This document shows, piece by piece, positions 24,904 to 34,560 of a DNA stretch of 64,000 nt (position 1 is the stretch's first letter; each line of letters begins with the position of its first letter). The stretch lies in NCBI GenBank assembly GCA_958510825.1, contig OY294049.1, positions 29,521,415 to 29,585,414 of the forward strand, written 5' to 3'. Source of the stretch: Brachypterus glaber (taxonomy: Eukaryota > Arthropoda > Insecta > Coleoptera > Kateretidae). Made by a program: the position numbers and the translations under genes. Under the pieces are notes generated by a model. The model saw only the letters and a program-made list of their open reading frames with translations. It was not told the origin of the DNA and made no database searches.

Positions 24904-25847
24904 GGGATGTCATTAAAAAAAAATAATTTAACTTAGTTTCCGGCGAAACCGGAAGTGAAAAAAATAATTTTGTAGGCCATTTTGTAGCCCTTGTTAAGAA
25001 ATATAAGCCACAAAAAATTTGTTTTTATTGGGCTGAAAACAATCCCATTTTAGGGGGTGTCCATGGATTGAAACTCACCCGGTATAGTATAGGTAATAAA
25101 ATAGTATTTACTTTTTAAATAAATAAAGGAAAACATAATATTTAAGATACTTACATAATAAAATTATTGCGAAATCCGTTAACACCTACCTGTATAAAAT
25201 TTTAACATTACTGATTGTGCAATCTGTCACATTTATGCTCATAACTTTTAAACCGTAAAAGATCGCAGACTGGAATTTTTAGGGGAGCTTTGGAAAACTA
25301 TAGGCTAAGTTATGTATTAATTTCACAATATCCGGTTTCGCCGGACGATATGAAAATTTGCACCCAAGTGAAATTTTTGGTTATTTTTCGTGAATTCTTT
25401 TCATCCGAATAGCTAAAAAGGAAAAACATATTTTAACAATTCCTTTTTTAAATGATTCTTTAAACATCATTCTTTAATACTCATATAAATTTATTATCAA
25501 TAATTAGAGTTAAATATTTTTTAAAGGCAATTTAAAGTCAGAAAAAATTAAAAGGACCAAATTTGTCAAAAAGAAAAAAAAATGTCAAATTTTTTATTAA
25601 TGCCTATATTATTATTTTTTTTGGTGCAACATATTATATTTGATTAGTTTTAAGAAATTTTACCCAATAAAACAATATAACCTTAAAATTGACTAAAATT
25701 CTTACCACTTCCGGGACAACCGGAAGTCCTGAAAGGGTTATACTATACCAAAATACGTCTTTTATAATACTTAAGAAATTACCCAAATTTCATTTAAAAC
25801 GATCCACAGTTGTAGAAGATATTGAATTTTGACCGCTAATGACTACT

Positions 25848-26043
25848 GTGCGGCGTGAGTATATCCAGGGTGACCCGAACTTAGTTATCGTGGTACCGCT
25901 ATATCTTCTACCGAGTTTTACTACACACTGATTAACGCTTTAATTGCCCCTTGAAAGTCTTCAGGTAATGCAGCGCGCGCATTCAACTATAATTGATATG
26001 CTTATCAAAATATATTATATACCGGATGAAAACTAAACATATT
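25848..26043. other. Flank of element D, no feature seen
   Basis: Mixed-composition sequence between D and the 26 kb array. No ORF or repeat end recognised. Confidence 0.3.
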
Positions 26044-26510
26044 TTTTGCAGTGTATGCAGATATTTTAGCTATAATTTTCAAAAATTAGCATAGGGTATT
26101 TTTTAATATTTTATTTTTTCACGCTATATATTTTTTTGCAGTTTATACCGATATTGTAGCTATAATTAAAATAGATTTGTATTTGTATTTTGTATTTTTT
26201 TTAGTATTTTATTTTTCATGCTATATATTTTTGCAGTGTATATTTTAGTTATAACTTTCAAAAATTAGGATAGGGTATTTTTTTAATATTTTATTTTTTT
26301 ATACTATATATTTTTTGCAGTGTATACAGATATTGTAGCTATAATTAAAATAGATAAAAATTTGTATTTTTTTTTAATATTTAGTTTTCATGCTATATAC
26401 TTTTTGCAGTGTATACAGATATTTTAGCTATAATTTTCAAAAATTAAGATAGGGTATTTTTTAATATTTTATTTTTTCATGCTATAATTTTTTTGCAGTG
26501 TATATTCAAG
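26044..26510. repeat. Satellite-like array, 85-93 bp units of two alternating types
   Basis: TTTTTGCAGTGTAT (or close) occurs at 26,048, 26,140, 26,233, 26,318, 26,406 and 26,494 (GCAG positions), giving spacings of 92, 93, 85, 88 and 88. Units alternate between a type with TTTTCAAAAATTAGGATAGG and a type with TAATTAAAATAGAT, so the true period may be a dimer of ~175-185 bp. A related copy is at 11,700-12,175, and one more unit type recurs at ~26,655-26,690. Confidence 0.8.
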
Positions 26511-26650
26511 ATTCAAGATATTTTATTCGTGTAGTATACATAAAAAATGTTTTACACATGTCATTTTGTAATAAATATAAATAAAAAAGTAATCTTATTA
26601 CTCACAATACATAATTTTGAACAGCTACAAAAGTCTATTGTGAAAAAAGG
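26511..26650 (-). mobile_element. Possible 3' end of a LINE (very short)
   Basis: Begins TTCAAGATTCAAGATATTTTATTCG, in which the TTCAAGA word is tandemly repeated, and interrupts the satellite array, which resumes at ~26,655. The repeat-tailed, gene-less insert resembles the 3' tip of a minus-strand non-LTR element. No coding part remains, so the call is tentative. Confidence 0.3.
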
Positions 26651-26689
26651 GACAAATATACAGATACTGTAGCTATAATTAAAATAGAT

Positions 26690-26835
26690 AAATTTTTTTT
26701 CCTTTGGAATTTGGCCAGCTCGATACAAGTATGTATTTGTACCCTATTTTTTCTTCCTGTAATCTAAGAATTCGGGTCACAACGAAGTGGTCTGGGAATT
26801 CCCACCCCCGAAGTCCAAATTTCTGAGTTATATTG
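26690..26835. mobile_element. Retroposon fragment related to the 62.5 kb duplicated retroposon
   Basis: GGAATTTGGCCAGCTCGATAC, TATGTATTTGTACC, GGTCACAACGAAGTGGTCTGG and CCGAAGTCC line up in order with the segment at 62,575-62,705 (AATTTGGTCAGCTCAGTATA, TTTGTATTTATAC, GGTCACAGCAAAGTGTTCTGG, CCGTAGTCC). Identity is moderate. Confidence 0.6.
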
Positions 26836-27472
26836 TTTGTTTTTCTATCTTGACTCGCAAAAAACTTCCCACTCTGTAATAATCTTTGCGCAAACGCTAA
26901 TTTGTTATCTTTAAACCTAAAAAAAAAACATCTTCCACGTTGTACGTTTCAAATTAAATTCATTAACATTTAGTAAGGACAGAAATTTTTAATTTTAAAC
27001 AAAATTATAAAACTGTCAGTCTACCAATATCACTCTGTACGATGATTAGAAAATAGATTGATGGAATAATTCATTAACATTTTTTGCGATATTATTCAGT
27101 GTTTATGTTACCAATTTAAGTTTTTTTTTACTCTGTGCTTTTGTGTGCATATTATACTATGTTCATTTCTTCAAATTAAATTTTATTAGAATTATGTACT
27201 AATATTACGCAAAAGTCTGTGATATATTCGAGAGTCCCAAATGGCTGGATGGGGACTTGATGCTGGATCTTTATGCAAGACCCAAATTTTAAAGATTAAG
27301 ATGTTTATATTGTGATATGCATCTTTTATTTCATAATCAAGTCATTTGTTCCTACAATCATTTAAAGCTAAAATTGCAGAATTTGTTCCATTTTTAGTTG
27401 TAACCTGTATGAACCTGGGGAAAATCTTGAGTTTTTTGCAGTTTTTGAGGAACCATTGATGTTTTCGTTTGA
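26836..27472. other. Gene-free AT-rich stretch
   Basis: No ORF over 60 codons, no recognisable repeat and no internal symmetry noticed. Confidence 0.35.
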
Positions 27473-27474
27473 AT

Positions 27475-27606
27475 GTTAATTCTTTGTATAAATGGATTCT
27501 CTTGCCTTGACCGAGCTTGGATATCGTTTGAGAACAATATCGGGTTCTATCAAACGATACCCAAGCTCAATCAAGGCAAGAGAATCCATCTATACGAAGA
27601 ATTAAC
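27475..27606. repeat. 132-bp hairpin with ~57-base arms
   Basis: GTTAATTCTT at 27,475 pairs with GAATTAAC at 27,606. In between, GGATTCTCTTGCCTTGA and GAGCTTGGATATCGTTTGA pair with TCAAACGATACCCAAGCTC and TCAAGGCAAGAGAATCC. Few mismatches are seen and the loop is ~16 bases (around AACAATATCGGGTTC). No coding potential. Either a very small MITE or a transcribed hairpin; nothing here decides. Confidence 0.75.
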
Positions 27607-27689
27607 AAAAAAATGTTAACAAAAAAAAAAGGTTGAAAATATTTTTTTTTTTAAATTTGATACAAGACTAAAACTCGTTCATAGCAATA

Positions 27690-29380
27690 ATAATAATAAA
27701 TTAATAATAATAAATTTTATTTCCATAGACTTACGTATAGGATAATGTCAAATACGAACACATATCTTAAAATAAATAAAATAAATAAATAAACATACAA
27801 ACAATTTTAAAAAGTACAAGTTAAAAATATTTAATTCCACCTTTTATCTAAAAACTTAGATAGAGTATAAAAAACATTTGATTTAAAGAAATTCTTTGTC
27901 TTCGATTTAAATTGAGAAAAGCTGTTTAATTCTTTTAAACATTTTGGCAAATTGTTGTAAAGCCTGATAGCTGTGTTACCTGTAGAATTTCCAACTTGTG
28001 CATACTTATGAGTTGGTACATATAAAACATTTTGATTTCTAGTATTATAATTATTTACTTGGCCAACTGTAGTAAAATCACTTATATTTTTCTTAACATA
28101 AAGGACACACTGATACATATACATGTTAAAAATCGTCATAATACAATGCTCTTTAAAAATATTTCGACAGCTTGAATTATACGGTACCCTAAACATAAAG
28201 CGAAGTATTCTTTTTTGCATTACAAAAACTTTATCAGTATTTACGCTATTTCCCCAACAAAGAATCCCATAGGCCAAAATTGAGTTTATAGATCCGTAAT
28301 AAAAATTTAAAAGAGTATGCTTATTCACAGCATTTCTTAGCTGCAAAACACAGAAACTTTTGGTAGACAGTGTTTTAGCTAACTTGTCTAAGTGATTTTT
28401 CCAAGATAAAGTGGAGTCCATATAGATACCTAAAAACTTACAGTTGTCGCTTTGCTGAAGAGATTTGTTTGCTGACCTAACCAAAATGCTATAGTTTATA
28501 CTAACTCTTGCCGGGTGATAAAAGACAAGATTTGTTTTATCTGTATTTAGTATCAAGCCATTTTTATTGCACCACTCATTCATTCTCTTAACGCATGCAG
28601 TTAGTTTAGAGCTTAATTGAGACACATTTTCAGCAGAAACGACTTCTGATGTATCATCAGCAAAGTTATGAGGTTTTCAGAGTCAAAACACAAGTCATTT
28701 ATAAATAAAATAAATAAGAGAGGTCCCAAAATGCTACCTTGAGGTACACCTGTTTCACATAAAAGTTGTTTAGAAAATACAGTTCCATCTCTGTCAGTGA
28801 CTTTAACTATCTGATATCTCCCAGAAAGATAAGATCGCATCCACTACAAGGCAGATCCTCTGATACCATGTGCATACAATTTTTGAAGTAGTAATTTATA
28901 GTATCAAAAGCTCTTGATAAATCATAAAACAATCCACATGTCTTTAGATTTTTTTCAAAGTTATCAATGATTTTATTATACACCGAGAATATGGCATCTT
29001 GAGTGGATCTACCTTTAGTGAAATCAAACTGTCTGGAAGATAACAGACTGTTCCTAACCAAAAATGAAGTAAATCTAAAATAGTAGGCTTTCTCAAAAAT
29101 CTTTGAGAAAACCGAAAGTAGTGAAACAGGTCTATAGTTTTGTAGGAGGTTAGGGTCACCTTTCTTGTGGATAGCTACCACTACCGCCGTCTTTAGCTCT
29201 TTTGGGAAATAGCCTAGTTCAAAAGAACAGTTAATTAAATAGGTAAGCGGTAGAATAAGGTGTTCTGCCACTTCTTTTACAAGAGTGCATGGAATTTCAT
29301 GGAATGTCTCATGGTGGCCCAAATCGAAACCAGTAGAATCATAAAATAAAATAAGGCAAGCAATATTACCGTTAGACATC
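27690..29380 (-). mobile_element. LINE 2: 5'-truncated non-LTR retrotransposon
   Basis: Minus-strand reverse transcriptase region with a 3' UTR carrying AATAAA-type signals near 27,780 and a TTA-repeat tail (27,690-27,716). The endonuclease and everything upstream are missing. The 5' edge (~29,380) adjoins a segment with TCTCATGGTGGCCCA repeats. It is a different lineage from LINE 1: the thumb region and C-terminus (CWGNSVNTDKVFVMQKRILR) differ strongly. Confidence 0.85.
27831..29379 (-). pseudogene. LINE 2 reverse transcriptase, truncated and frameshifted
   Basis: Domain order is clear. NYRPVSLLSVFSKIFEK comes first, then DLSRAFDTI (first catalytic Asp region), GVPQGSILGPLLFILFINDL, FADD (variant of YADD, near 28,660) and ILNTDKTNLVFY with a LINE C-terminal extension ending at stop 27,831. 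Breaks are a frameshift near 28,905, an in-frame TAG at ~28,845 and a frameshift at ~28,680, just before FADD. A 27-nucleotide in-frame insertion (LGHHETFHE) splits the usual G-F-D-G-I-P block near 29,320. With no endonuclease domain and several breaks it cannot act. Confidence 0.85.
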
Positions 29381-29459
29381 TAAAAAAATACCATATTAAT
29401 TAAAAAACTTCTAAAACAAATCAATTTTTAATAATTTAAATCAGGAAGTCAAACTGTCC

Positions 29460-29515
29460 ACCATCACACAGTCTCATGGTGGCCCATAACGAAATTTCTC
29501 ATAGTGGCCCAAATG
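29460..29515. repeat. Short TCTCATGGTGGCCCA repeats
   Basis: TCTCATGGTGGCCCA occurs at 29,472 and, slightly changed (TCTCATAGTGGCCCAAAT), at 29,497. A third copy is inside the LINE 2 RT at 29,307. Confidence 0.7.
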
Positions 29516-29522
29516 CACATTT

Positions 29523-29526
<4 letters not shown>

Positions 29527-29570
<44 letters not shown>
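29527..29570. repeat. (TA)n microsatellite
   Basis: About 44 bases of TA repeats at the edge of element B copy 2. Confidence 0.95.
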
Positions 29571-29575
<5 letters not shown>

Positions 29576-29579
29576 AAAA

Positions 29580-30059
29580 AAAAAAATTTTGGGTTTAAAA
29601 TGGTGTTGAAAATGGGTATTGATGTCAAAATTCCTCTAAAAAAAAACAAATAATTTTTTAAAAATGCCTAATTTCATCATAAAAAAAATGTTAATTATAC
29701 TTTTAAACTAATTTTAGTTGACATAAATAAAAATTTATAAAAAAAAAACTTAAAAAATCGAATGTTTTAGCACAAAAAATTGAAAAATCAAAACCTTAAA
29801 AAACATTTTTAAAAAAATTAAAAATGTTAGTTTAAATAGAGAATTTTATAAGCTTTAAAATGATGTATCACACGACCCCCCTTTCCATTTAAAAAAATTT
29901 CCCCGCATGCCCCCCTGCGCACATTTTAAGAGCTGAAAATATCAAATATATGCTAAAAGATAGTTTAAGTTATCTTATTTTAGAGTTCTAAATTTGAAGT
30001 CGATATCTCAACTCGTTCAAAAGTTAAAAGAGGGGGGGGGTGACTTTTGGACCGCACTG
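29580..30059. mobile_element. Element B, copy 2: one-armed, inverted relative to copy 1
   Basis: Matches the reverse complement of copy 1's 6842-7260 region, including the loop words GTTGAAAATGGG and TTAGTTGACATAAATAAAAA. It ends GGACCGCACTG followed by TATATA. The second arm is missing, with an A/T-rich run and (TA)n in its place. Confidence 0.7.
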
Positions 30060-30067
30060 TATATATA

Positions 30068-32190
30068 CAGGGTGTTTACGGTCTTCTGGCAATAATTTTA
30101 AGGGTGGGTTTATTACTGCATTTTAAAACAAAAATTCCAACAAAAAAAATGTTTTACTCAAAAAATAAAAACGTAAAAAATTACCTTCTTTTGGTTTACA
30201 TATTAAAAACTTTTGACGACTGCTGACCATGCTGCTACAATAAGTGTTCGAAGTTTCCCCCACCATTTTCGATACACAGGTGGGCCCGCCGTAACAATGA
30301 ATTCATGGCACGTTGGATACTACCATGTTGCCGTATTTGTATTTCAGCCGCCTCGACGCGATTTATAAGTTCCTGCAGGTTTTGTGGTTCAGCTTGCCCT
30401 GCAGGGTACACTATAGTCTTTATAGATAAAAATCCATGGTATTTAGATCAGGAGATCGAGGGGGCCAAGACCTAACTGCTCCTCTGCCAATCCAACGATT
30501 GTGATAATTCTGGTTCAAATGGTTGCGTACACGGTGGCTAAAGTGAACGGGACAACCATCATGCATGAACCACATACTTCTCCTAACCGCCAGAGGTACT
30601 TCTTCCATTAAAATATTTAGGTCATTTTCTAAAAAATTTAAATAGGATTCAGCATTTAGCCTATCGGGTAGAATATGCAGCCCAATTAATTGTCCATTAA
30701 TGACTCCACCCCATATGTTTAAACAAAAATCTTTGTTGAAAATTTGTTCTTCGCACAGCATGGGGATTTTCCAGTGCCCACTGTTGATTATTATGAAAAT
30801 TCATAACTCCATTTCTCGTGAAAGTGGTTTCATCAGAAAATAAAATATTTTGTATAAAATTTGGATTCCTTGTATTATTTTGAATTAGCCAATGACAAAA
30901 TTCCAATCTTTGAGGGCGATCTGCTTCTTGTAAGGCTTGTACTCTTTTATAATGATAGGGGTGCCTTAGATCTTCGCTTAAAGTTCTCCAAACCACCCTA
31001 TTGGAGACCTCAAATTGTGTAGCACCTTGACGAGTACTTGCTGAAGGGTGTTGGCTGTACACTTTCTGTATCCCGAATTCTTTGAGCAAGGCGCACAAAG
31101 GTACGATAATATGGATGAACCCGGTTAGGGTATGTTCGTGCTACAGCATTACTATTACCTAACACCTCTCCATAAATTAATATCATGTCACAATATTCAT
31201 TATTTCCATAAACATGCATTTGTACAGGGTCAGGATCACGGTAATTTTCAGGCTGAGGGTTATTCTCAATTTCATTTTCAGGCTCTGGATCCATTTGTAA
31301 GAAAATATTACACCGAAACTAATTACATACAAAAAAGTCTACTATTCTTATTAGAACTAACTTAAGTTAAATAACTCGAAAATAGCACTAAAACTCATAA
31401 AAACTAAACTAAAAAATTGTAACTTAACTAAGTATTAACTAAAAAAGTCTTCATAACATAAAATATTGTATAAAAACACAAAAGTCTAAACGAATCGCAA
31501 TTAAAAAGAGGACACGCCAAAAACGCCAAAATTATAATCTATCACCGCCGAATGTCGGGTTAAAACTAAACAATAGAATTTTCTTCATACTGATAATAAA
31601 AATACATTAGCTATAAACAATACAGGTAGTTTTTTTTTTGAAAAACTACCCGCCTTTATAAGCTTATAAGCTTACTGACGCGGTGTACTGTTTATGTTGA
31701 TTTAATTAATTTATTTTCCCTAATTTTTGTCTACTCAAATAGAAAAAATATTCTACAGTACTCGTTTCATTATACTGTCGGCAAACTATTAAAAATTAAA
31801 AAACTCGCCAATCGACTCGTTTTTTTAATAAATTTATAAATTTATATATTCTTTTAGCGTCTAACCTCTTGATTCATTAAAATAGCATTATTTTTTTGTA
31901 AATGTACATTTTATTTATCATAAATATTGAAAATTAAAACCAATAAAATTATTTTTGACTCTATCATGATTTTAAAACAGGTCTGGCAACGTCGCTTTTT
32001 TTACATATTTGTTAAAGCACAACTGCGGATAGCCCGCTATGTACCAGTGACCATCAAACAATTTTTGTTATTTTTTGTTTTAATTAATATCTCTCTTAAT
32101 ATTAATATTTAACCAAGGGTATATAAGCAAAAATAACTTAATTTTTGATGGACTATCATCCCCTAAAATTATTGCCAGAAGACCGTAAAC

Positions 32191-32196
<6 letters not shown>
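30068..32196 (-). mobile_element. Tc1/mariner-superfamily transposon, 2.1 kb, TA-flanked
   Basis: Ends CAGGGTGTTTACGGTCTTCT on the left and AGAAGACCGTAAACACCCTA on the right; the match continues through TGGCAATAATTTTA. TA lies directly outside both ends, the target duplication typical of the superfamily. The right end is embedded in a long (TA)n tract. A disabled transposase on the minus strand occupies 30,235-31,294. The remaining 0.85 kb at the right (31,300-32,150) is non-coding AT-rich DNA with a small hairpin at ~31,622-31,652. Confidence 0.9.
30235..31294 (-). pseudogene. Mariner-like DDxD transposase, frameshifted
   Basis: From ATG 31,294 the protein begins with an acidic segment. A helix-turn-helix-like region follows (YGEVLGNSNAVARTYPNR, then GATQFEVSNRVVWRTL). 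The catalytic core shows ILFSDETTFTRNG (first Asp), WFMHDGCPVHF (second Asp) and WPPRSPDLNTMDF (third Asp), with 36 residues between the last two by hand count. Such enzymes cut and paste the element at TA sites. The frame is broken near 31,030, near 30,745 and at ~30,420; the tail after the last break (AEIQIRQHGSIQRAMNSL) continues to a stop at 30,235. All three acidic residues are still encoded, but no complete protein can be made. Confidence 0.9.

Positions 32197-32252
<56 letters not shown>
32195..32252. repeat. (TA)n microsatellite
   Basis: About 55 bases of TA repeats directly at the right end of the mariner-like element. It may be a pre-existing TA tract used as target or an expansion after insertion. 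Confidence 0.95.
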
Positions 32253-32253
<1 letters not shown>

Positions 32254-32463
32254 AATATATTTGCATTTTTTATATAATTCTTAAGGGCATTAGTTGTCTT
32301 TTAAATTAATATAAAAAGCTTATCTTGAAAGTTGATTTTTAACTCGCAGCCATTGCGCAGAGTATTGGTGCAAAGGAAACTCGACGCTCAAAACCACCAC
32401 TAACAGCCACTAATTTAGGCTAAGCAGGCCGTGAACAAAAATATATTGGAGTGTACGGAGTAC
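32253..32463. other. Spacer, no feature seen
   Basis: Mixed sequence between the (TA)n tract and the hAT-like element. No coding signal. Confidence 0.3.
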
Positions 32464-32471
32464 ATTATAAA

Positions 32472-33923
32472 TAGAGATCGGATTTTACCGAGTCGTGACG
32501 TCAAAATCCATAGCCGGGTACAACAAATTAATAATAATTTTATAAAACTTATCAAACTACTACATTTACAAAGAAAAGTATGTAAATATTAAAAAAATTC
32601 CCTAACGTTTTTATATAAGTAAAATAAAATTTAAAAAACATAACAGATCCGAAAATTATGATTTAGTTGGACTTTTAAATAATACAAATTTTATTACAAT
32701 ATTATTATATTGTAACATGGTGGCTGGGTATTAATTTTATCAAGTTAAAAAAAAATCTGCCTGGCCAATCCTTTTCTATTCGCAATAACAGCTCACGTGA
32801 CGTTTATAACTTGTGAAAAATGTTTTTAAACATTTCTTCGAAATTATTATTTTTACTCAAATCTATTGGTTTTCATATTATAAATAAAATATAAATAAAA
32901 TATAAATAAAATATAAATAAAATACAAAATTACACAACTAAAACATATAGGATTTGTAGAAAAAACAAACAACCGATGAAATCTTGTTGCGTTTTATTCA
33001 ATTTGTGAAAAGTTGACTGGAAGGTAAAATCTATTTGAACTCGTTATAGACATACATGTACTCTGCATAGATCTAAAAGCTCTAAACTTGTTTCCGTATG
33101 CGTGCGACGAAATAAGTGAGATGTAAGATCAAGCCTGTACTATGTACGTTATTTTATTGGTTAGAAACGCGTGCATGCGGATACAAGGTTTTTATTGCAA
33201 GTAAATTGAGTCATTTCGTTTGACTTTTCTTAACAGTGCGAATTAATTTCTTTTTTTGCTCTAACTTTTTCTTTTTAATATACCTATTGGGCCTAATCTA
33301 ATATTCATTTGTCACCGTTCATTTCATTAGTTAAATCCCTTAATAAAATGTTCGTAAAACCATTATTTACTACGGTTAAATTGTGGATTGAAGATTATCT
33401 AGAACTAGAATTCGACGGAAATATTTTACACTGCATATTTTGTAAAAAGACAACCTGGGAAAGAAAACCTAATATTTTAAGACATGTGAATACAAAAACC
33501 CATAAAGGAGACGAGGAGCAAGGACTATTTAATATTTAAAGTAAGTAAAAAGGTACAAAATTAATTTTAATAACTTATAAACGTCACGTGACCTTTTATT
33601 GCGAATAAAAAACGATTGGCCAGGGAGATTTTTTTTAACTTGGTAAAAGTAATACCCAGCCAACATGCCACAATACTATAAAATTAAATTTGGATTATTA
33701 AAGAGCCCAGCTAAATCGTAATTTTCAGAATTGTTATTTTTGTTTATTTTCTTTTACTTAAATAAAACTTTACGGCATTTTAATAATATTTATATAAGTT
33801 TCTTTGGCAATGTAGTAGTTTGGCAACATATTAAACATTTTTATAAAATTAATATGAATTTGTTAACTTTTTTGTACCCGGCTATGCATTTTGACGTCAC
33901 GACTCCCTAAAATCCGATCACTA
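32472..33923 (+). mobile_element. hAT-like element with 8-bp target duplication
   Basis: The ends are TAGAGATCGGATTTTA on the left and the inverse TAAAATCCGATCACTA on the right, followed inwards by CGTGACGTCAAAAT...CCGGGTAC arms. Arms are recognisable for ~340 bp (32,472-32,815 and 33,570-33,923). Flanking octamers are ATTATAAA (32,464-32,471) and GTTATAAA (33,924-33,931), 7 of 8 identical. An 8-bp duplication and TAGNG ends are hAT hallmarks. The only ORF is a BED-type zinc finger; no hATC or RNase-H-like transposase core remains. A tandem ATAAATAAAAT repeat lies at 32,880-32,925. Confidence 0.75.
33348..33539 (+). CDS. Small BED-type zinc-finger ORF, 63 aa, in the hAT-like element
   Basis: ATG at 33,348 opens 63 codons. 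Residues C29, C32, H46 and H52 give C-x2-C-x13-H-x5-H, preceded by a hydrophobic/aromatic stretch (KLWIEDYLELEFDGNILHC). This spacing and the K-x-x-T-H-K ending resemble the BED or CGGBP1-like fingers at the N-terminus of hAT transposases, where they bind the transposon ends. A GTAAGT donor-like hexamer occurs at 33,540, directly after the stop codon, so the ORF may be a first exon whose partner exons were deleted. Whether it is expressed cannot be told. The TTG-started extension upstream adds 13 codons without a motif. Confidence 0.55.
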   Translation: MFVKPLFTTVKLWIEDYLELEFDGNILHCIFCKKTTWERKPNILRHVNTKTHKGDEEQGLFNI

Positions 33924-33931
33924 GTTATAAA

Positions 33932-34557
33932 TTTATGTAGTGTTAAAAACCGGATATCTGGTTGCTGCACTTTTATTAATAATATTATTTATCCTTATCA
34001 GGAAATAGATAACAGGTCTCAACGTGTTTATTATACATTTAAGCTTATATTCACCCATGAGCGTTACATTAGGGTAGGACAAATATTTTTAAAAATATTT
34101 TTTCAAGCTGAAAAAACAACATGGAGTGCATTGCTTGTTATCACAGGTTAAGAATAACAACACTTTGTTATTCTTAACACAACCGGTTGTGGTCAAGTTT
34201 TTGAAAACACACATCACGTCAAAAAACAGCAGTTTTGTTATTCAACCTGTACTAAAATCAACACATCCACTATTTTGCCAACCAGGGGCGTGGGCATTTT
34301 TTTTTCTGCACCACACCCCAGATTTCACACCCACCATTTTCGGCGCGGCACTTTCGGGATTCTTATTGGCATGACATAGGCATGCCACACTTTTTTTTCG
34401 GCAGTCAAGGTGTTAGTATTCTTATAACCTGATTGGACATTCTAAACAGCTTAACCACACTCTTTTTTCGGAAATCAAGGGGTTAGAGCACTGACACACT
34501 GCCCAAAAGGCGGGGTCACATGGGCTGCATTCAAAATGGCCGAATCAGATTATCTGA
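33932..34557. other. Intergenic stretch with small repeats
   Basis: Contains a 30-base hairpin at 34,149-34,178 (TTAAGAATAACAA / TTGTTATTCTTAA) and a ~70-bp tandem pair. In the pair, CCACAC-(T)n-TTTCGG followed by TCAAGG-GTTAG occurs at 34,385 and 34,455. The 82- and 86-codon ORFs here show no motif. Confidence 0.4.
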
Positions 34558-34560
34558 TTA

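Larger units (their letters stand above)
19835..25192. mobile_element. Palindrome G: ~1.7 kb element split by LINE 1, a SINE and (TA)n
   Basis: Left arm 19,835-20,310 mirrors 21,050-21,205 joined to 24,902-25,192. Outer end ...CACCTACCTG then TA at 25,192; the left outer end was lost to F. The words CCCTGTATATTTTTGCATTT on the left and AAATGCAAAAATATAC / CAGGGG on the right show that the sequence was contiguous before insertion. The centre (20,300-20,800) is a further inverted repeat around a MITE-like core. Confidence 0.65.
13525..25847. mobile_element. Element D: outer foldback hosting E, F, G, a LINE and a SINE
   Basis: The end GTAGTCATTAGCGGTCAA at ~13,526 mirrors TTGACCGCTAATGACTAC ending ~25,846. 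The left arm runs 13,525-14,031, is broken by element E, then continues 15,840-15,992. The right arm is contiguous, 25,193-25,847 (~655 bp). Everything between, 15,993-25,192, is other elements, so no transposase of D's own is seen. A third, solo arm lies at ~49,668-50,321. The arms contain GACTTCCGGTTGTCCCGGAA and a short palindrome CCGGTTTCGCCGG. Confidence 0.75.

Noticed and set aside
21216..29380. LTR retrotransposon or endogenous virus remnants
   Set aside because: The reverse transcriptases are of LINE type. No gag, protease, integrase, envelope, LTR pair or primer-binding site was seen.
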